The notes under the pieces: model-generated
Database searches by the model: none
The model's input: only the letters and a program-made list of their open reading frames with translations
Told to the model about the DNA's origin: nothing
Position numbers and translations under genes: made by a program
In this document: positions 49,001 through 57,289 of the stretch, piece by piece
How positions within the stretch are numbered: the stretch's first letter is position 1
How the letters are laid out: each line of letters begins with the position of its first letter
NCBI GenBank assembly: GCA_036898135.1
Contig: JBAHVR010000290.1
Coordinates: 1 to 64,000, forward strand
Direction: 5' to 3'
Source of the DNA: Oncomelania hupensis
Lineage: Eukaryota > Mollusca > Gastropoda > Littorinimorpha > Pomatiopsidae
Length of the DNA stretch: 64,000 nt

Positions 49001-51020
49001 GATTTCTTGGCCTTGGCCTGTTGAGAACATTTCTTTTACCCTTACAGTCAACAGCACCATGACCATATAAAAATTAAAATACTTAATAATTGTTATTATT
49101 ATTATTATGGTAATTATTATTTATTTACTTAATTTAATATAGCGCAAAATCACATGAAATGTTTGCTTAAAGCACTGTACACAAGCATTCACTCGGACCA
49201 ACAGCTAAAACACAAAAGTCTATAAAAAAAAAAAAGAAGCAACAAAAACACACAAGCAAACTGCCATTTAAATATTATTAGAAAAAAAATTATATGAATA
49301 CAATTTTTTTAAAGGATTTAAGTGGATATGCACAAGCACTAATCCCATTCCTATTCTATTGGTGATTTACATGCTGTCCACACAACCAATCATATACATT
49401 ATAAAATATAAAAGACTTCCAAAGCATTTTTATCGTCGATTGTTTTTGTCCCCCCTTTTTTTTCTCCAAGAATCAGCCGTCATTCTTTCACCCATCTGAA
49501 TATCCACATATTATTATAAATATTGCTTCTTAAATGGCTGCTAGGAAATTCTGTTCATACAGTAGCCAACAATGTCGTAAAGAAGTCTGTTCCATTCAAA
49601 ACCAAAGCTGCTAAATCAAAGTGACTGGTCACAGCACACCGTAATTTTCAATTTGCCAGACGAGTTGAAACTTCTTGACTTTAGCATCTCTGTACGGTTA
49701 CAAGAAATCAGCACGTTGACTGTTGCTGCAATAAACAAAAGGAAGGAAGAAAAAAACTGCAGAAGAAGATTTATACCTTGTCAGCTTCTCTAAGCTTTGC
49801 TCTGTATTCCTTAGTGATGACTCTCTTGACCACATCGACATCTTCACTGGCTGACTCACTCTTCCTCTCTAATTTCTTCTTCTTGTACTTGATCTCCAGG
49901 GCTGGATTCTTTCCTACTCAGCATTGCAATGTAATACATGTGGAATTATATTTAGTTATTTATTAATATTATGGGCAATTTATCCCACATATACCTACAA
50001 AAATAATCCAATAGCTCTATCTCAAAGTTCTAATAGGCTAATAATAGTAATACAGTTATAGAGTAAGTTACATTAAATGCACATAATGTGCTGCCAATAT
50101 GGCTTTGGGGAAGCACAATTATTTTAATGTACATAAATAAGATATAATAACAGAATAAAGAATTAAAATTATACCACATTAAGAAGAAATGTATACATAA
50201 TTATTTACCTCTACATGTGTCACAGAAGTATTTCTTGATACACCTTGCATCAAGTTGTGTCACACCAATACAGTCTCCATGGTACCACTCTTCACAGTAG
50301 TCACAGGCTCTGAAATTATTACAGAAAATGTACAGACATCAGAAGTACAGTCATTTCAAATTACAATTGATCAGAACATTGGTCATTTGTTGAGTCTTTT
50401 AATTGCAGGCCAAATAATTCTTCAAAGTTGCATATGATTATGAACCACAGTGATGGTCTTTCTCTTCCAGAAATATCCAGGACCAAATTATTGGTTGTTG
50501 CCAATATGTACAGGGTTTTTCATCTAGAGTTTCGCAACGTGGTCATGATATATTGTGATGACGAGTCTTTATTGCATGTTTTTTGTCTCACATCACCATT
50601 AACAAATAAAAATAAACATTAATTACAAACACACACGAAATAAAATCTTACATCATAAAGCGAGTGGAATCTGTACTACGACAAATACAGTACACCTGCT
50701 GGTCTCCATCTAAATCCCCTGCTGCCTGCTCCATGGCCTTAATCAGCAGGTTCACTTTAGCTTGACGTTCAGGCAGCATGAACTGCTGAGCAATTTGCTC
50801 CTTCTGCAAACAAACATACGTAAATCGCTGAAAACAAAAATTGTCTATTTGCATTTATTGAAATATAAATGTATACTATAAAACGAATGCAAATCAAGAC
50901 TTCAAAAACAACAGATCTATCATTCCATCAATCCATGGCATTGGGATCGTAATTCCCAATGAAAATGTCCAGGCTTTAAGAATTTCTTACCGATCGTGAT
51001 CCTGATTCATTCTCCGACAT
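33886..51020 (-). CDS. CXXC1: CXXC1 / CFP1, SET1 complex CpG-binding subunit (15 exons, 577 aa)
   Basis: CFP1 recruits the SET1/COMPASS H3K4 methyltransferase to unmethylated CpG islands. Minus-strand exons: 51020-50991, 50803-50652, 50309-50209, 49913-49777, 49017-48931, 44885-44817, 44569-44490, 44036-43985, 43511-43416, 39096-38921, 37232-37025, 36393-36286, 35443-35300, 34620-34468, 34026-33886. Every junction is GT-AG, and the phases give one 1734-nt frame with no stop. Order: PHD finger (about 49-93: C49, C51, C63, C66, H71, C74, C90, C93); CXXC zinc finger (150-189, eight Cys, KFGG at 173-176); a Lys-rich segment (about 240-268); then the C-terminal zinc/coiled region binding SET1 (CYGPGC, RRIYEILPSQIQRW, FCDYYNPQQKTYCKRL, LDELFEQERNVR). 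Human CXXC1 is 656 aa; the difference is in linkers. Probably functional. Confidence 0.96.
34468..34620 (-). CDS. CXXC1: CXXC1 exon 14
   Basis: Encodes DEVCGCPLVSNVF, FCRMSKRRCVKHFCWEKLRR and AEIDLERLRQ. Acceptor GACCAG, donor GTTTGT. Confidence 0.95.
34621..35299. other. CXXC1 intron 13
   Basis: AT-rich intron with a poly-T at about 34834-34848. No element was recognised. The 441-bp intron 14 (34027-34467) is equally featureless. Confidence 0.5.
35300..35443 (-). CDS. CXXC1: CXXC1 exon 13
   Basis: Encodes FEAQTSFGSIYKTRIEGNSM, FCDYYNPQQKTYCKRLKVLC and PEHTKE, part of the conserved C-terminal CpG-bind_C region. Confidence 0.96.
35656..36120. mobile_element. hAT-like MITE in CXXC1 intron 12
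   Basis: The ends CAGGGCTTCCAAT and ATTGGAAGCCCTG are perfect inverted repeats (35656 and 36120). The flanking TSD is AGGAT (35651-35655, 36121-36125). On the minus strand it has a frame with NKWRWDWMEVE and AFCVLCSNEINYG, a remnant of a W-rich zinc-binding N-terminal region seen also near 5690 and 37900. Length 465 bp. Confidence 0.85.
36286..36393 (-). CDS. CXXC1: CXXC1 exon 12
   Basis: Encodes IYCVTCGQEINQRGAIKHME and KCFTK, matching FCVSCGHPINPRVALRHMERC of human CXXC1. Confidence 0.95.
36394..37024. other. CXXC1 intron 11
   Basis: AT-rich with poly-A tracts and repeated ACAATACAA-like words (36590-36750). No element was recognised. Confidence 0.45.
37025..37232 (-). CDS. CXXC1: CXXC1 exon 11
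   Basis: Encodes RRIYEILPSQIQRWQSSPCV followed by a predicted helix (KVLEKLHAEQIKVRMTIDRL) and KVTIDEELD. The donor is GTACGT. Confidence 0.95.
37866..38110 (+). pseudogene. Degraded W-rich transposon peptide fragment
   Basis: The plus-strand frames MDARRIVQHG, NAWKWEWM, then LGQYLRKISTNGTAF and (after stops) SNTGP resemble the peptide in the MITE at 35656-36120 and the one near 5690. The CxxC part is lost. It lies in CXXC1 intron 10, whose remaining sequence (37233-38920) has no other recognised element. Confidence 0.5.
38921..39096 (-). CDS. CXXC1: CXXC1 exon 10
   Basis: Encodes RQCYGPGCMQQARPSSKYCS and EECGMKLAK, the first zinc-binding block of the C-terminal domain. The donor GTGAGT leaves phase 2. 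Confidence 0.95.
39538..40167 (-). mobile_element. Younger RTE-like LINE nested in old copy
   Basis: A 5'-truncated copy of the RT C-terminus (MRCYRRLLGTSYTLHI, VKRRKLRWYGHVTRSSG-like). It is flanked by CCTCATAGCTTC at 39526-39537 and 40168-40179, a 12-bp TSD derived from the old copy. A (TCCTA)n plus T-rich tail of about 70 bp precedes the body. Confidence 0.9.
41028..41754. mobile_element. Candidate solo LTR (727 bp)
   Basis: The insert starts TGAACAGG and ends CGCTACCA, that is TG...CA, with GTGT on both sides (41024-41027 and 41755-41758). It splits the RTE sequence GAGTGTTGGAGAG cleanly. It contains TATATATA-type sequence near 41387 and AATAAAATA near 41578. No partner LTR is in the window, so a non-LTR insert is possible. 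Confidence 0.55.
42976..43047. repeat. 36-bp tandem duplication
   Basis: The unit with CCTGGCGGGGCCCAATCCTA starts at 42976 and at 43012. It lies in the 5' part of the old RTE copy. Confidence 0.95.
43416..43511 (-). CDS. CXXC1: CXXC1 exon 9 (Lys-rich)
   Basis: Encodes [20 protein letters not shown] and KDKKKQTGKTK, matching the Lys-rich REKKSEKKKEE region of human CXXC1, a likely nuclear localisation segment. The next exon is 4.3 kb away, beyond nested RTE copies. Confidence 0.9.
43985..44036 (-). CDS. CXXC1: CXXC1 exon 8
   Basis: A 52-bp exon encoding NSEESDSDMMPSPVKTK after a TTGCAG acceptor. It restores phase 0. Confidence 0.85.
44490..44569 (-). CDS. CXXC1: CXXC1 exon 7 (acidic linker)
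   Basis: Encodes FGGLTSQTDTDEMRDSSFAV, an acidic Ser/Thr-rich linker. The donor GTAAGT leaves phase 2. Confidence 0.85.
44817..44885 (-). CDS. CXXC1: CXXC1 exon 6 (CXXC finger, part 2)
   Basis: Encodes DMRKFGGPNKIRQKCRLRQC, with the KFGG turn and the last two zinc cysteines. Phase 0 at both ends. Confidence 0.96.
45114..48407 (+). mobile_element. RTE-like LINE copy 2, near full length (CXXC1 intron 5)
   Basis: A 3.3 kb element in the plus orientation, antisense to CXXC1. The 5' start AATAGAATAGACCC matches the 5' end of the old copy. It has a leader of about 360 bp, then endonuclease and RT, and a short (GGATA)n tail at 48391-48407. It is nearly identical to 22641-25334 over their shared length. 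I see no clear TSD. Confidence 0.92.
45474..48399 (+). pseudogene. RTE-like endonuclease-RT ORF, frameshifted by a small deletion
   Basis: The endonuclease frame is open from about 45474 (NIVIGTWNVRTLTAEGKLEE, VLGISELRWKG, AYAPTSDYEDSEVEDFYENI, GDWNAKVGQD) to 46199. The RT frame is open from 46042 to 48399 (785 aa). Both join near 46146. Compared with copy 1, about 32 bp encoding DYIMVKKRF are missing, between two CAGATC repeats. Copy 1 has this segment but carries a different frameshift. The rest is intact: FADDIDGLAGEE, GVRQGCLLSPTLFN and KLRWYGHVTRSSGLAK. Confidence 0.9.
48408..48930. other. CXXC1 intron 5, part upstream of the LINE
   Basis: No recognised element. The intron is 4.0 kb, of which 3.3 kb is the RTE insert. 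Confidence 0.5.
48931..49017 (-). CDS. CXXC1: CXXC1 exon 5 (CXXC finger, part 1)
   Basis: Encodes RRCGECTACHIKQDCGRCDF and CK, with six of the eight zinc cysteines. Phase 0 at both ends. The finger is split here by a 4.0 kb intron containing an RTE LINE. Confidence 0.96.
49018..49776. other. CXXC1 intron 4
   Basis: AT-rich with an (ATT)n patch at about 49087-49108. No element was recognised. Introns 1-3 are short and also empty. Confidence 0.5.
49777..49913 (-). CDS. CXXC1: CXXC1 exon 4 (linker)
   Basis: Encodes NPALEIKYKKKKLERKSES and a charged linker ending READK. It matches DPKLEIRYRHKK in human CXXC1. Confidence 0.92.
50209..50309 (-). CDS. CXXC1: CXXC1 exon 3 (PHD)
   Basis: Encodes CDYCEEWYHGDCIGV and KKYFCDTCR, the second half of the H3K4me3-reading PHD finger. 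Acceptor TTTCAG, donor GTAAAT. Confidence 0.96.
50652..50803 (-). CDS. CXXC1: CXXC1 exon 2 (start of PHD)
   Basis: Encodes KEQIAQQFMLPERQAKVNLL and VYCICRSTDSTRFM, typical of invertebrate CFP1. The acceptor is TTTGCAG; the donor GTAAGA leaves phase 2. Confidence 0.95.
50991..51020 (-). CDS. CXXC1: CXXC1 exon 1
   Basis: ATG at 51020, encoding MSENESGSRS, phase 0 donor GTAAGA. It is short and poorly conserved, so the start is inferred from phase, the donor and the promoter-like DNA just upstream. Confidence 0.75.
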
Positions 51021-51200
51021 CTTTAGGCTTGGGATTAAAAATGCTAATCAAATTATTTGTTTAAAAAATATTAGCAAGTGGTAAAAAAAAATAATTGTAA
51101 ATAGTCTGCTTTGGTGTCCGCCACTCAAACCGGAAGTAGATGAGATGAAGCAAACTGAACAATTTGCTGAAATTTGCCAACTGTGAATTGACATGTGCTT
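51021..51200 (-). promoter_or_regulatory. CXXC1: CXXC1 upstream region with ETS-type site
   Basis: ACCGGAAGT at 51129-51137 (plus strand) is a strong ETS consensus about 110 bp upstream of the ATG. This is common in housekeeping promoters. The transcription start is not fixed. Confidence 0.45.
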
Positions 51201-51793
51201 GTCGAGAATTTACGTTTTAAGAATAAAGACACTCTCACTCTCTCCTGACTCCTGAGTGGGATACTTTTCAATACTGTCAACATTTATTTAAAGTAACAAA
51301 TCCAAACAAAACAAAATTGGAAGAGAAACTCCAAAGAAAAGAACACAAAATAAGTGGCATGACCTCTATAAACTAACGCACGTGTGTTCAGTTTGTTGTG
51401 GTACTAATGACGGTACAATTTCACATGTGTTTTATTGTTTTATACATAATTATTACATGGAGCTGACAGCTCGACGACAGGCGTTTTGGATTTCGTAGCG
51501 TTACGAGAAGCAGAGGAAATTCTATGAGGTATACTTGTAGAAATCGACTAAAACGTTTGCCTGAACGTCAAGTAAACCCTCGAGTTAGTTAGTTAGTTAT
51601 ATAGATTAACGTCCCCGGACACATAAGCGAGAAAAACCCTCGACCGCATAGCCAGTTCTTATGAACCACTGATGTAGGCCTACTTTTTTTTTCATTCGTT
51701 GGGGAAACACTAGGCCTACTAATTATAACGCTATTCTTTAAACAAGGGCAATTTCAGAAAAGTTATTTATACTTTTTAAAGCTCTTCTTCTTA

Positions 51794-51794
<1 letters not shown>

Positions 51795-51881
<87 letters not shown>
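51795..51881. repeat. (ATC)n microsatellite
   Basis: About 28 ATC/CAT units. The minus strand reads as poly-Met, an artefact. Confidence 0.97.
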
Positions 51882-52538
51882 ATGTGAGAAATCTGTTGCC
51901 GGATAAGATTTTATATTTTTCTACATTGCAGAACTGAATACACATCAGTCGGGAGTTAAATCTAAACAACAACAAAAATCTTCTTTTTGTATTTCCTTGT
52001 GGTTTTCATACTATTAGGTTGAATGAGCTAATTGGTATAGTCTACTAGTAAATGTCGCCTGGCCGGGTCGCCATTGTTCGCCACATGCATGTAAAACTGC
52101 ACATAATTAGTCAATAATTATTTCACGTTCTGATTCGTATATACTAAGGTCTACATTTTTCAAATGTATAATGAAAATATTGTGTTCATTTTATTAGTTG
52201 CGTAATTATAAAAGTGGTAGAATTTCATCTCCACCCGGCAAGCCTGAAGCTTCGACTAGCGGGGTGTATATCTACTTGGTATTCAGTTTTCTGCTAGAAT
52301 TATATCTTGCAGTCAGAAAACAAGGCGACGCCCAGCATCAGTCAGTCAATATAAATGCGCTTTACAATCGATCTGTTCAGTGTTCTGTGGGATGTTTTCG
52401 TCCGCTTTGAAAGCCAAGTGCCAAGTTCTGTTTTTGTAAGCTAAATTGGAATACACAAAGACAAAGATAGAAGAATTAAAAAAAAAATAAATCGTTCTTC
52501 TTCTTCCGTCTAATTTGTTTGTTTCTTTCTTTTTGTAG

Positions 52539-52541
<3 letters not shown>

Positions 52542-52630
<89 letters not shown>
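52542..52630. repeat. (CT)n microsatellite
   Basis: About 44 uninterrupted CT units. Confidence 0.98.
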
Positions 52631-52633
<3 letters not shown>

Positions 52634-54044
52634 TTCTCCTTGTATGTAAGCTAAGCTTGTGATTTTATACGCTTATTTAAAACACCAATCAAGATCCGAG
52701 TCTGGAAAGCCGTCAAAGATAGAGTTATATTATTCTTTACTTATCTTCGACTTTCTTCTTCTCCCGGAATTTCACTTCATCCCTACACACCCCCCCCCCC
52801 TCAATTCCTTCCTTCTCTCTCCCCCTCTCTCTCTCTCTTGCTCTCTCTCTCTCTCTCTCTGTCGCGAACTGGCTAGTATTAACTCTGCTTATTGACTATT
52901 TAGCCATGTGTAGTATTTGTAACAGTAGAGAAGTTAGACTATTACACAGCAGCAATTAAATTACACAGCAGACAGCACACTGCGAGCCTGAGCCACACAC
53001 ACAGCGCAGTGACGTCAGCACTTAAGTTTTGAATCGGACCGTTGGAACCAATGGGAGAGCTTAGGCAAAGTGGTTGGAGCCAGTTTGACTGGGTCCAAAC
53101 CGCGCACAGTTTTGGTCAGTTGGGAGGAATACACCGAAGTGTGAACAGCTAGATAGCTAGAGAAATCTCTACACACTTAGACCAGGAAGCAGGACTTAGA
53201 AGCATAGAATTCTATCAAGTCACAACGGGCCTGAACTTGTCAAACAGGTAAATGAACACCCTTCTGTTTCATCGTGATATATTTATATTATTGTTGAAAT
53301 TATGTTTGTGGAATTTGCTATGCATAAATGTGAATTGTTAATCCGAATTTGCCGTACCACGTGGAAGAGCCGAGCACGAGGCGAAACACGACCGGTTGCG
53401 CCGCCATGTTGTATCCCGTACGGAACCACTGTTGTTTAACTTATATGTATGTTTGCAGACCAGTGGCTGTACCACTGAATGTTTATATTATTATTAATTC
53501 TGTATGTGTATAGTTAGACACGATTTATATTTATGTATGTATAGGAATTTAGAGTGAGATTCCAGTGGAACCCGGAAGTAGCAGAATGTTCGTCGCTTAT
53601 GTATAGAGATGTGGAGCTATCACTGAGGGCTACTTGGCTTTCAGTGAGACGCTCTGCACAAACCGATTATTCAGGGTTGTGCAGAATTTCGTCTCTTATA
53701 TTCCAGACGAGCAGGCGAGCTATCCCGAGCTATCCCGAGCTATCCTGTGTGCCCCACTCCACAGAAACGACTAGTTGGTCGAGGAGACTCTCCCGCACAA
53801 GACGGAAGGAGCTACCCGAAGAAACACCCTGTCAGACCCCACAGCGTGGCAAGGGAACCCAACTACACAACGACACAGGTGGACCAGAAGCTACCTCACA
53901 GAAGGACTTCGAACACCCCACACATGAGTTAAGTGCATAAGGCGAAGGTGCACTTAAACTGATCATAACAGGACCACAGTAGTCCAACTCTTCAGAAACT
54001 GTAAAACGGACCACAGTAGTCCAAATCTACATGAAATATTATAG

Positions 54045-56547
54045 TAGTAGTAGTAGTAGTAGTAGTGTAGGGACTAGATCATGGTGATCATTAAGCCTCA
54101 CGGCTTATTTAAATGTCCCATCTTTAGCACATATATTTCAGGTCTGATATAAGCAGGCTCAAGACGCTCAACTATCAAAATCATATTTTATAGATTTTAA
54201 AATCTCTTGTTCGTCAATAAGATTTTTGAAACTGTTTAAAGTTTTTGCCTGTTTAATATTTTGTGGAAGTTTGTTCCATAGAGGTGCAACTCTATTACTA
54301 AAAGTATGTTTTCGAAGATTAGTACGGCTATGCTTAATAAATAATTTGTTAACAGAGTTTCTTGTTATATCACATTTGTTTAGTTCAAAAAATTTGTTAG
54401 TATCTAATTCATCAATATTATTAAAAATTTTATAAGCTTGTATTAGGTCCCCTCTCACTCTTCTGGCTTTTAGGCTTGGCAGACATAATGATTCCAGTCT
54501 GTCTCTGTAAGAAATATCTTTCAGTCCTGGAACCATTTTAGTTGCTCGCCTTTGTACACGCTCAATAGCAGCGGACTGTCTCTTTAATAAAGGGTACCAA
54601 ATAATATTGCCATATTCTAGAAGAGGTCTAACCAAGGACTTGTAAAGTTGTACAAATGATGATTTATCTAGATACAAAAAACATCGCCGTATAATTCCGA
54701 GAGATTTATTTGCCTTATTAATTACTTCACTAACGTGACAATCAAAAGTTAGCATAGAGTCAAATGTTATTCCTAAATCTTTTTCGCTATCACATTTAGT
54801 AACTAATACCTGTACATTGTTCACAGTCATGTAATAATCATTTTGGGGGTTGTTTTTGCCTATGTGAAGGACCTTACATTTGGTAGTATTAAAATATAGT
54901 TGCCAGGTTTCTGTCCATTTCTGTAGTTCATTTATATCATTTTGTATAATTTGACTATCTTTTGGAGAACAATATAATTTTGTATCGTCTGCAAATATTT
55001 TACATGAACTTTGCACAGAATCTGGCAAGTCATTTATAAAAAGTATAAACAGTATTGGTCCCAGAATGCTACCTTGGGGAATACCGCTGAAAACTTGTTT
55101 TTTTATAGAATATTCATTACCAACTCTAACTCTTTGTGTCCGATCTGTCAAAAAATTTCTTATCCACTGTATGATATTGCCCGATATACCATATTCTTCA
55201 ATTTTTAGGAGTAATCTTTCGTGGGGGACAGAGTCAAACGCTTTCTGAAAGTCTAAATAAAGTATATCAATAGAATCTTTGTTATCTAACATTAGTGTAA
55301 AGTCTTCCATAACTTCCAAAAGTTGAGTAATACATGATCTATGTTTTCGAAAACCATGCTGGCAGTCAGAAAATAATTTATTGCTACCCATATAATTTAC
55401 TATAACATCACGTAATATTCCCTCCAGTACCTTGCAAATTACACATGTAAGACTAACAGGGCGATAATTACTAGGTTCGCTTCTTGTGCCTTTTTAAAAA
55501 TAGCTATTACATTTGCTTCTTTCCAGTCATCTGGGACAATGCCTTCGCCAATAGATTTATTAAATAATTTACACAATGGAATAGAAAGTTCTTTATGCAA
55601 CTCCATAAGTACTCTAGATGGTATACCATCAGGTCCCTGAGCCTTATTAGGATCTAAATTTTTTAATTTGTCTTCAACCAACTTAGGTGTTATGTCAACC
55701 TCCGTAATATTTATACCATTGCTTCTACCTGATTTAGTAACAGACGGCATAGTATCTAGCTTCTCTCTTGTAAATACACTTGCAAAAAAATTATTCAATG
55801 TATCAGCTTTATCTTTATCTGTTACAGCGGTGTCACCACTACTAGTTGTTAATGGGCTAATACTACATTTTGACTGTAGTTTACTGTTAACATATTTCCA
55901 GAAGCTCTTAGCATTTGTTTTGCTACTTTTACATACTTTTTTTTTCATATTCTCGTTTGGCATTTTTGATAACTTTGTTGCAGTAGTTTCTTCCCACTAT
56001 ATATCGCTGGTAATCCATTCCCTCTTTAGTTGCTAAGTATCGTTTGTATAGCGTATGCTTCTTTTTTATACTTTTTAATGTTTTACTGTTCATCCATATA
56101 GGCTTGTTTTGATTTTGTTTTATTCTTACTTTAGGAATATGTGACTCCATGCATTTTAAAATTTTAAATTTAATTTCTTTCCAGCAATCATTTACACTTT
56201 TATTATCTAATACAGTCCAGTCTGTCCTATTTATCTCCTCCCTCATTAAGTCATAACGTCCTCTTTTTAAATTAAATTTGGTATCATTACCAGTTCTGTC
56301 CTTATTGTGTTTGCTTCTATCTATATACATAACAAACGACAATGCTTCATGATCACTTTTACCTATGGGGCATAAGTGTTTAATATCAGAGATAAGTAAT
56401 TCATCATTTACAATGACGAGGTCTAAAATGTTTGACTGCTGTCCAGCTCTGTGTCTAGTAGGCTGAGTTACCATTTGCGTCAAAAATGAGTCTCTAAGAC
56501 ACTCAATGAACCCAAAGTTTTCTTCTCCTGACCAAGCCCCATTCCAA
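54045..56547 (-). mobile_element. CR1-like LINE inserted in the 5' LTR
   Basis: The TSD GAAATATTATAG lies at 54033-54044 and 56548-56559. On the minus strand the element is 5'-truncated inside the endonuclease and ends in a (CTA)n tail (54045-54068 on the plus strand). It is younger than the Gypsy insertion. Confidence 0.95.
54168..56547 (-). pseudogene. CR1-like RT gene, two frameshifts
   Basis: Three minus-strand frames follow each other. 56483-55929 is the endonuclease end and linker (NILDLVIVNDELL, GKSDHEAL). 55963-55439 has SFWKYVNSKL, LDPNKAQGPDGIPSRVL and DWKEANVIAIFKK. 55391-54168 has the RT core with QHGFRKHRSC, YLDFQKAFDSVPHERL, GIPQGSILGPILFILFINDL, KIFADDTKLY and the C-terminal LVRPLLEYGNIIW, ERVQRRATK. 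The first shift is at a T run near 55937 and the second near 55490 in a poly-A/T run. It was inactive on arrival because of 5' truncation. Confidence 0.92.
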
Positions 56548-56923
56548 GAAATATTATAGCAAGTGCCCGAGGAAGAAATAACAGCTGCCTAGACTATCAG
56601 CGATCGAACTATTAGCAGTGACTGAGACTTTTTAAGTTAGATTAGTACTTAGAGAACCTTGTATAGAGTAGAAGAAATAAATGTGTGATTTTAACTGTTA
56701 TCAAGTGGCTGGACTACATATGATTCATAGCCGTGTGCAAGCTAGTGTGACAGTATTCTTTTACCATTTTTCTATCTATTTCTGTACCCCAACCTTAACA
56801 CAGAACGAGCTAAACAAATAAATTTATTAAAGTAATTCATAGGGTGACTTACTAGCAGTTCCCACCGAATAAACGTGAGGGTCCATAATTCCATTGTGCA
56901 GAGCCCATAAACCCCACGTGACA

Positions 56924-57289
56924 CTTTAATTGGCGAGCCTAGCCAGGATCTGTGTATAATAGGAATTGGGTATAACCGGACCTAAGTACAATAAAATTAG
57001 ATAACAGTAGAAGTAGAATAACTTAGAATAGTGGTAACAAGGACTAATCAGTTTGGGTGCACTATTCTTTAGTTAAAAACTTTTTTGCTTCAAATATTTT
57101 TGTGCCTGTATGTTGCATTGTTCTTTTGCAGGTTTTGCTTAAATAACTGTTGTATGCCATTTGACTCTTGTTTTATTCTATTATTGATTACGAATTGTAT
57201 GGTCTTTGCATTGTTTTTATTGAATTGCAATATTGCTAGTGTTTTGGTATTCCACGTGATTCAGAGGTTGTTCATAGACACGTTTGGCA
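56924..57289 (+). other. Gypsy leader with possible primer binding site
   Basis: Directly after the LTR comes CTTTAATTGGCGAGCC, where the primer binding site should be; the tRNA is not identified. The rest is an AT-rich leader. Confidence 0.4.

Larger units (their letters stand above)
51201..52859. other. Upstream intergenic DNA
   Basis: Contains (ATC)n at 51795-51881, (CT)n at about 52542-52630 and 52812-52859, and a copy of the TTAACGTCCCCGGACAC motif at 51606-51622. No coding region is seen. Confidence 0.5.
52860..56923 (+). repeat. 5' LTR of the Gypsy element, split by a CR1-like LINE
   Basis: LTR sequence is 52860-54044 plus 56560-56923; the rest is the inserted LINE and its TSD. Net length is 1549 bp, against 1539 bp for the 3' LTR. 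The 10-bp difference is one extra unit of CCCGAGCTAT (about 53720-53740). Only one substitution was noted by eye (TTATTGAC against TTATTAAC). Confidence 0.95.

Noticed and set aside
51763..51975. Poly-Met frame
   Set aside because: Translation of an (ATC)n microsatellite.
53554..53940. 128-aa frame in the 5' LTR, repeated in the 3' LTR (61710-62078)
   Set aside because: It exists twice only because LTRs are duplicated. It has no domain, and the 10-bp unit change alters its frame.
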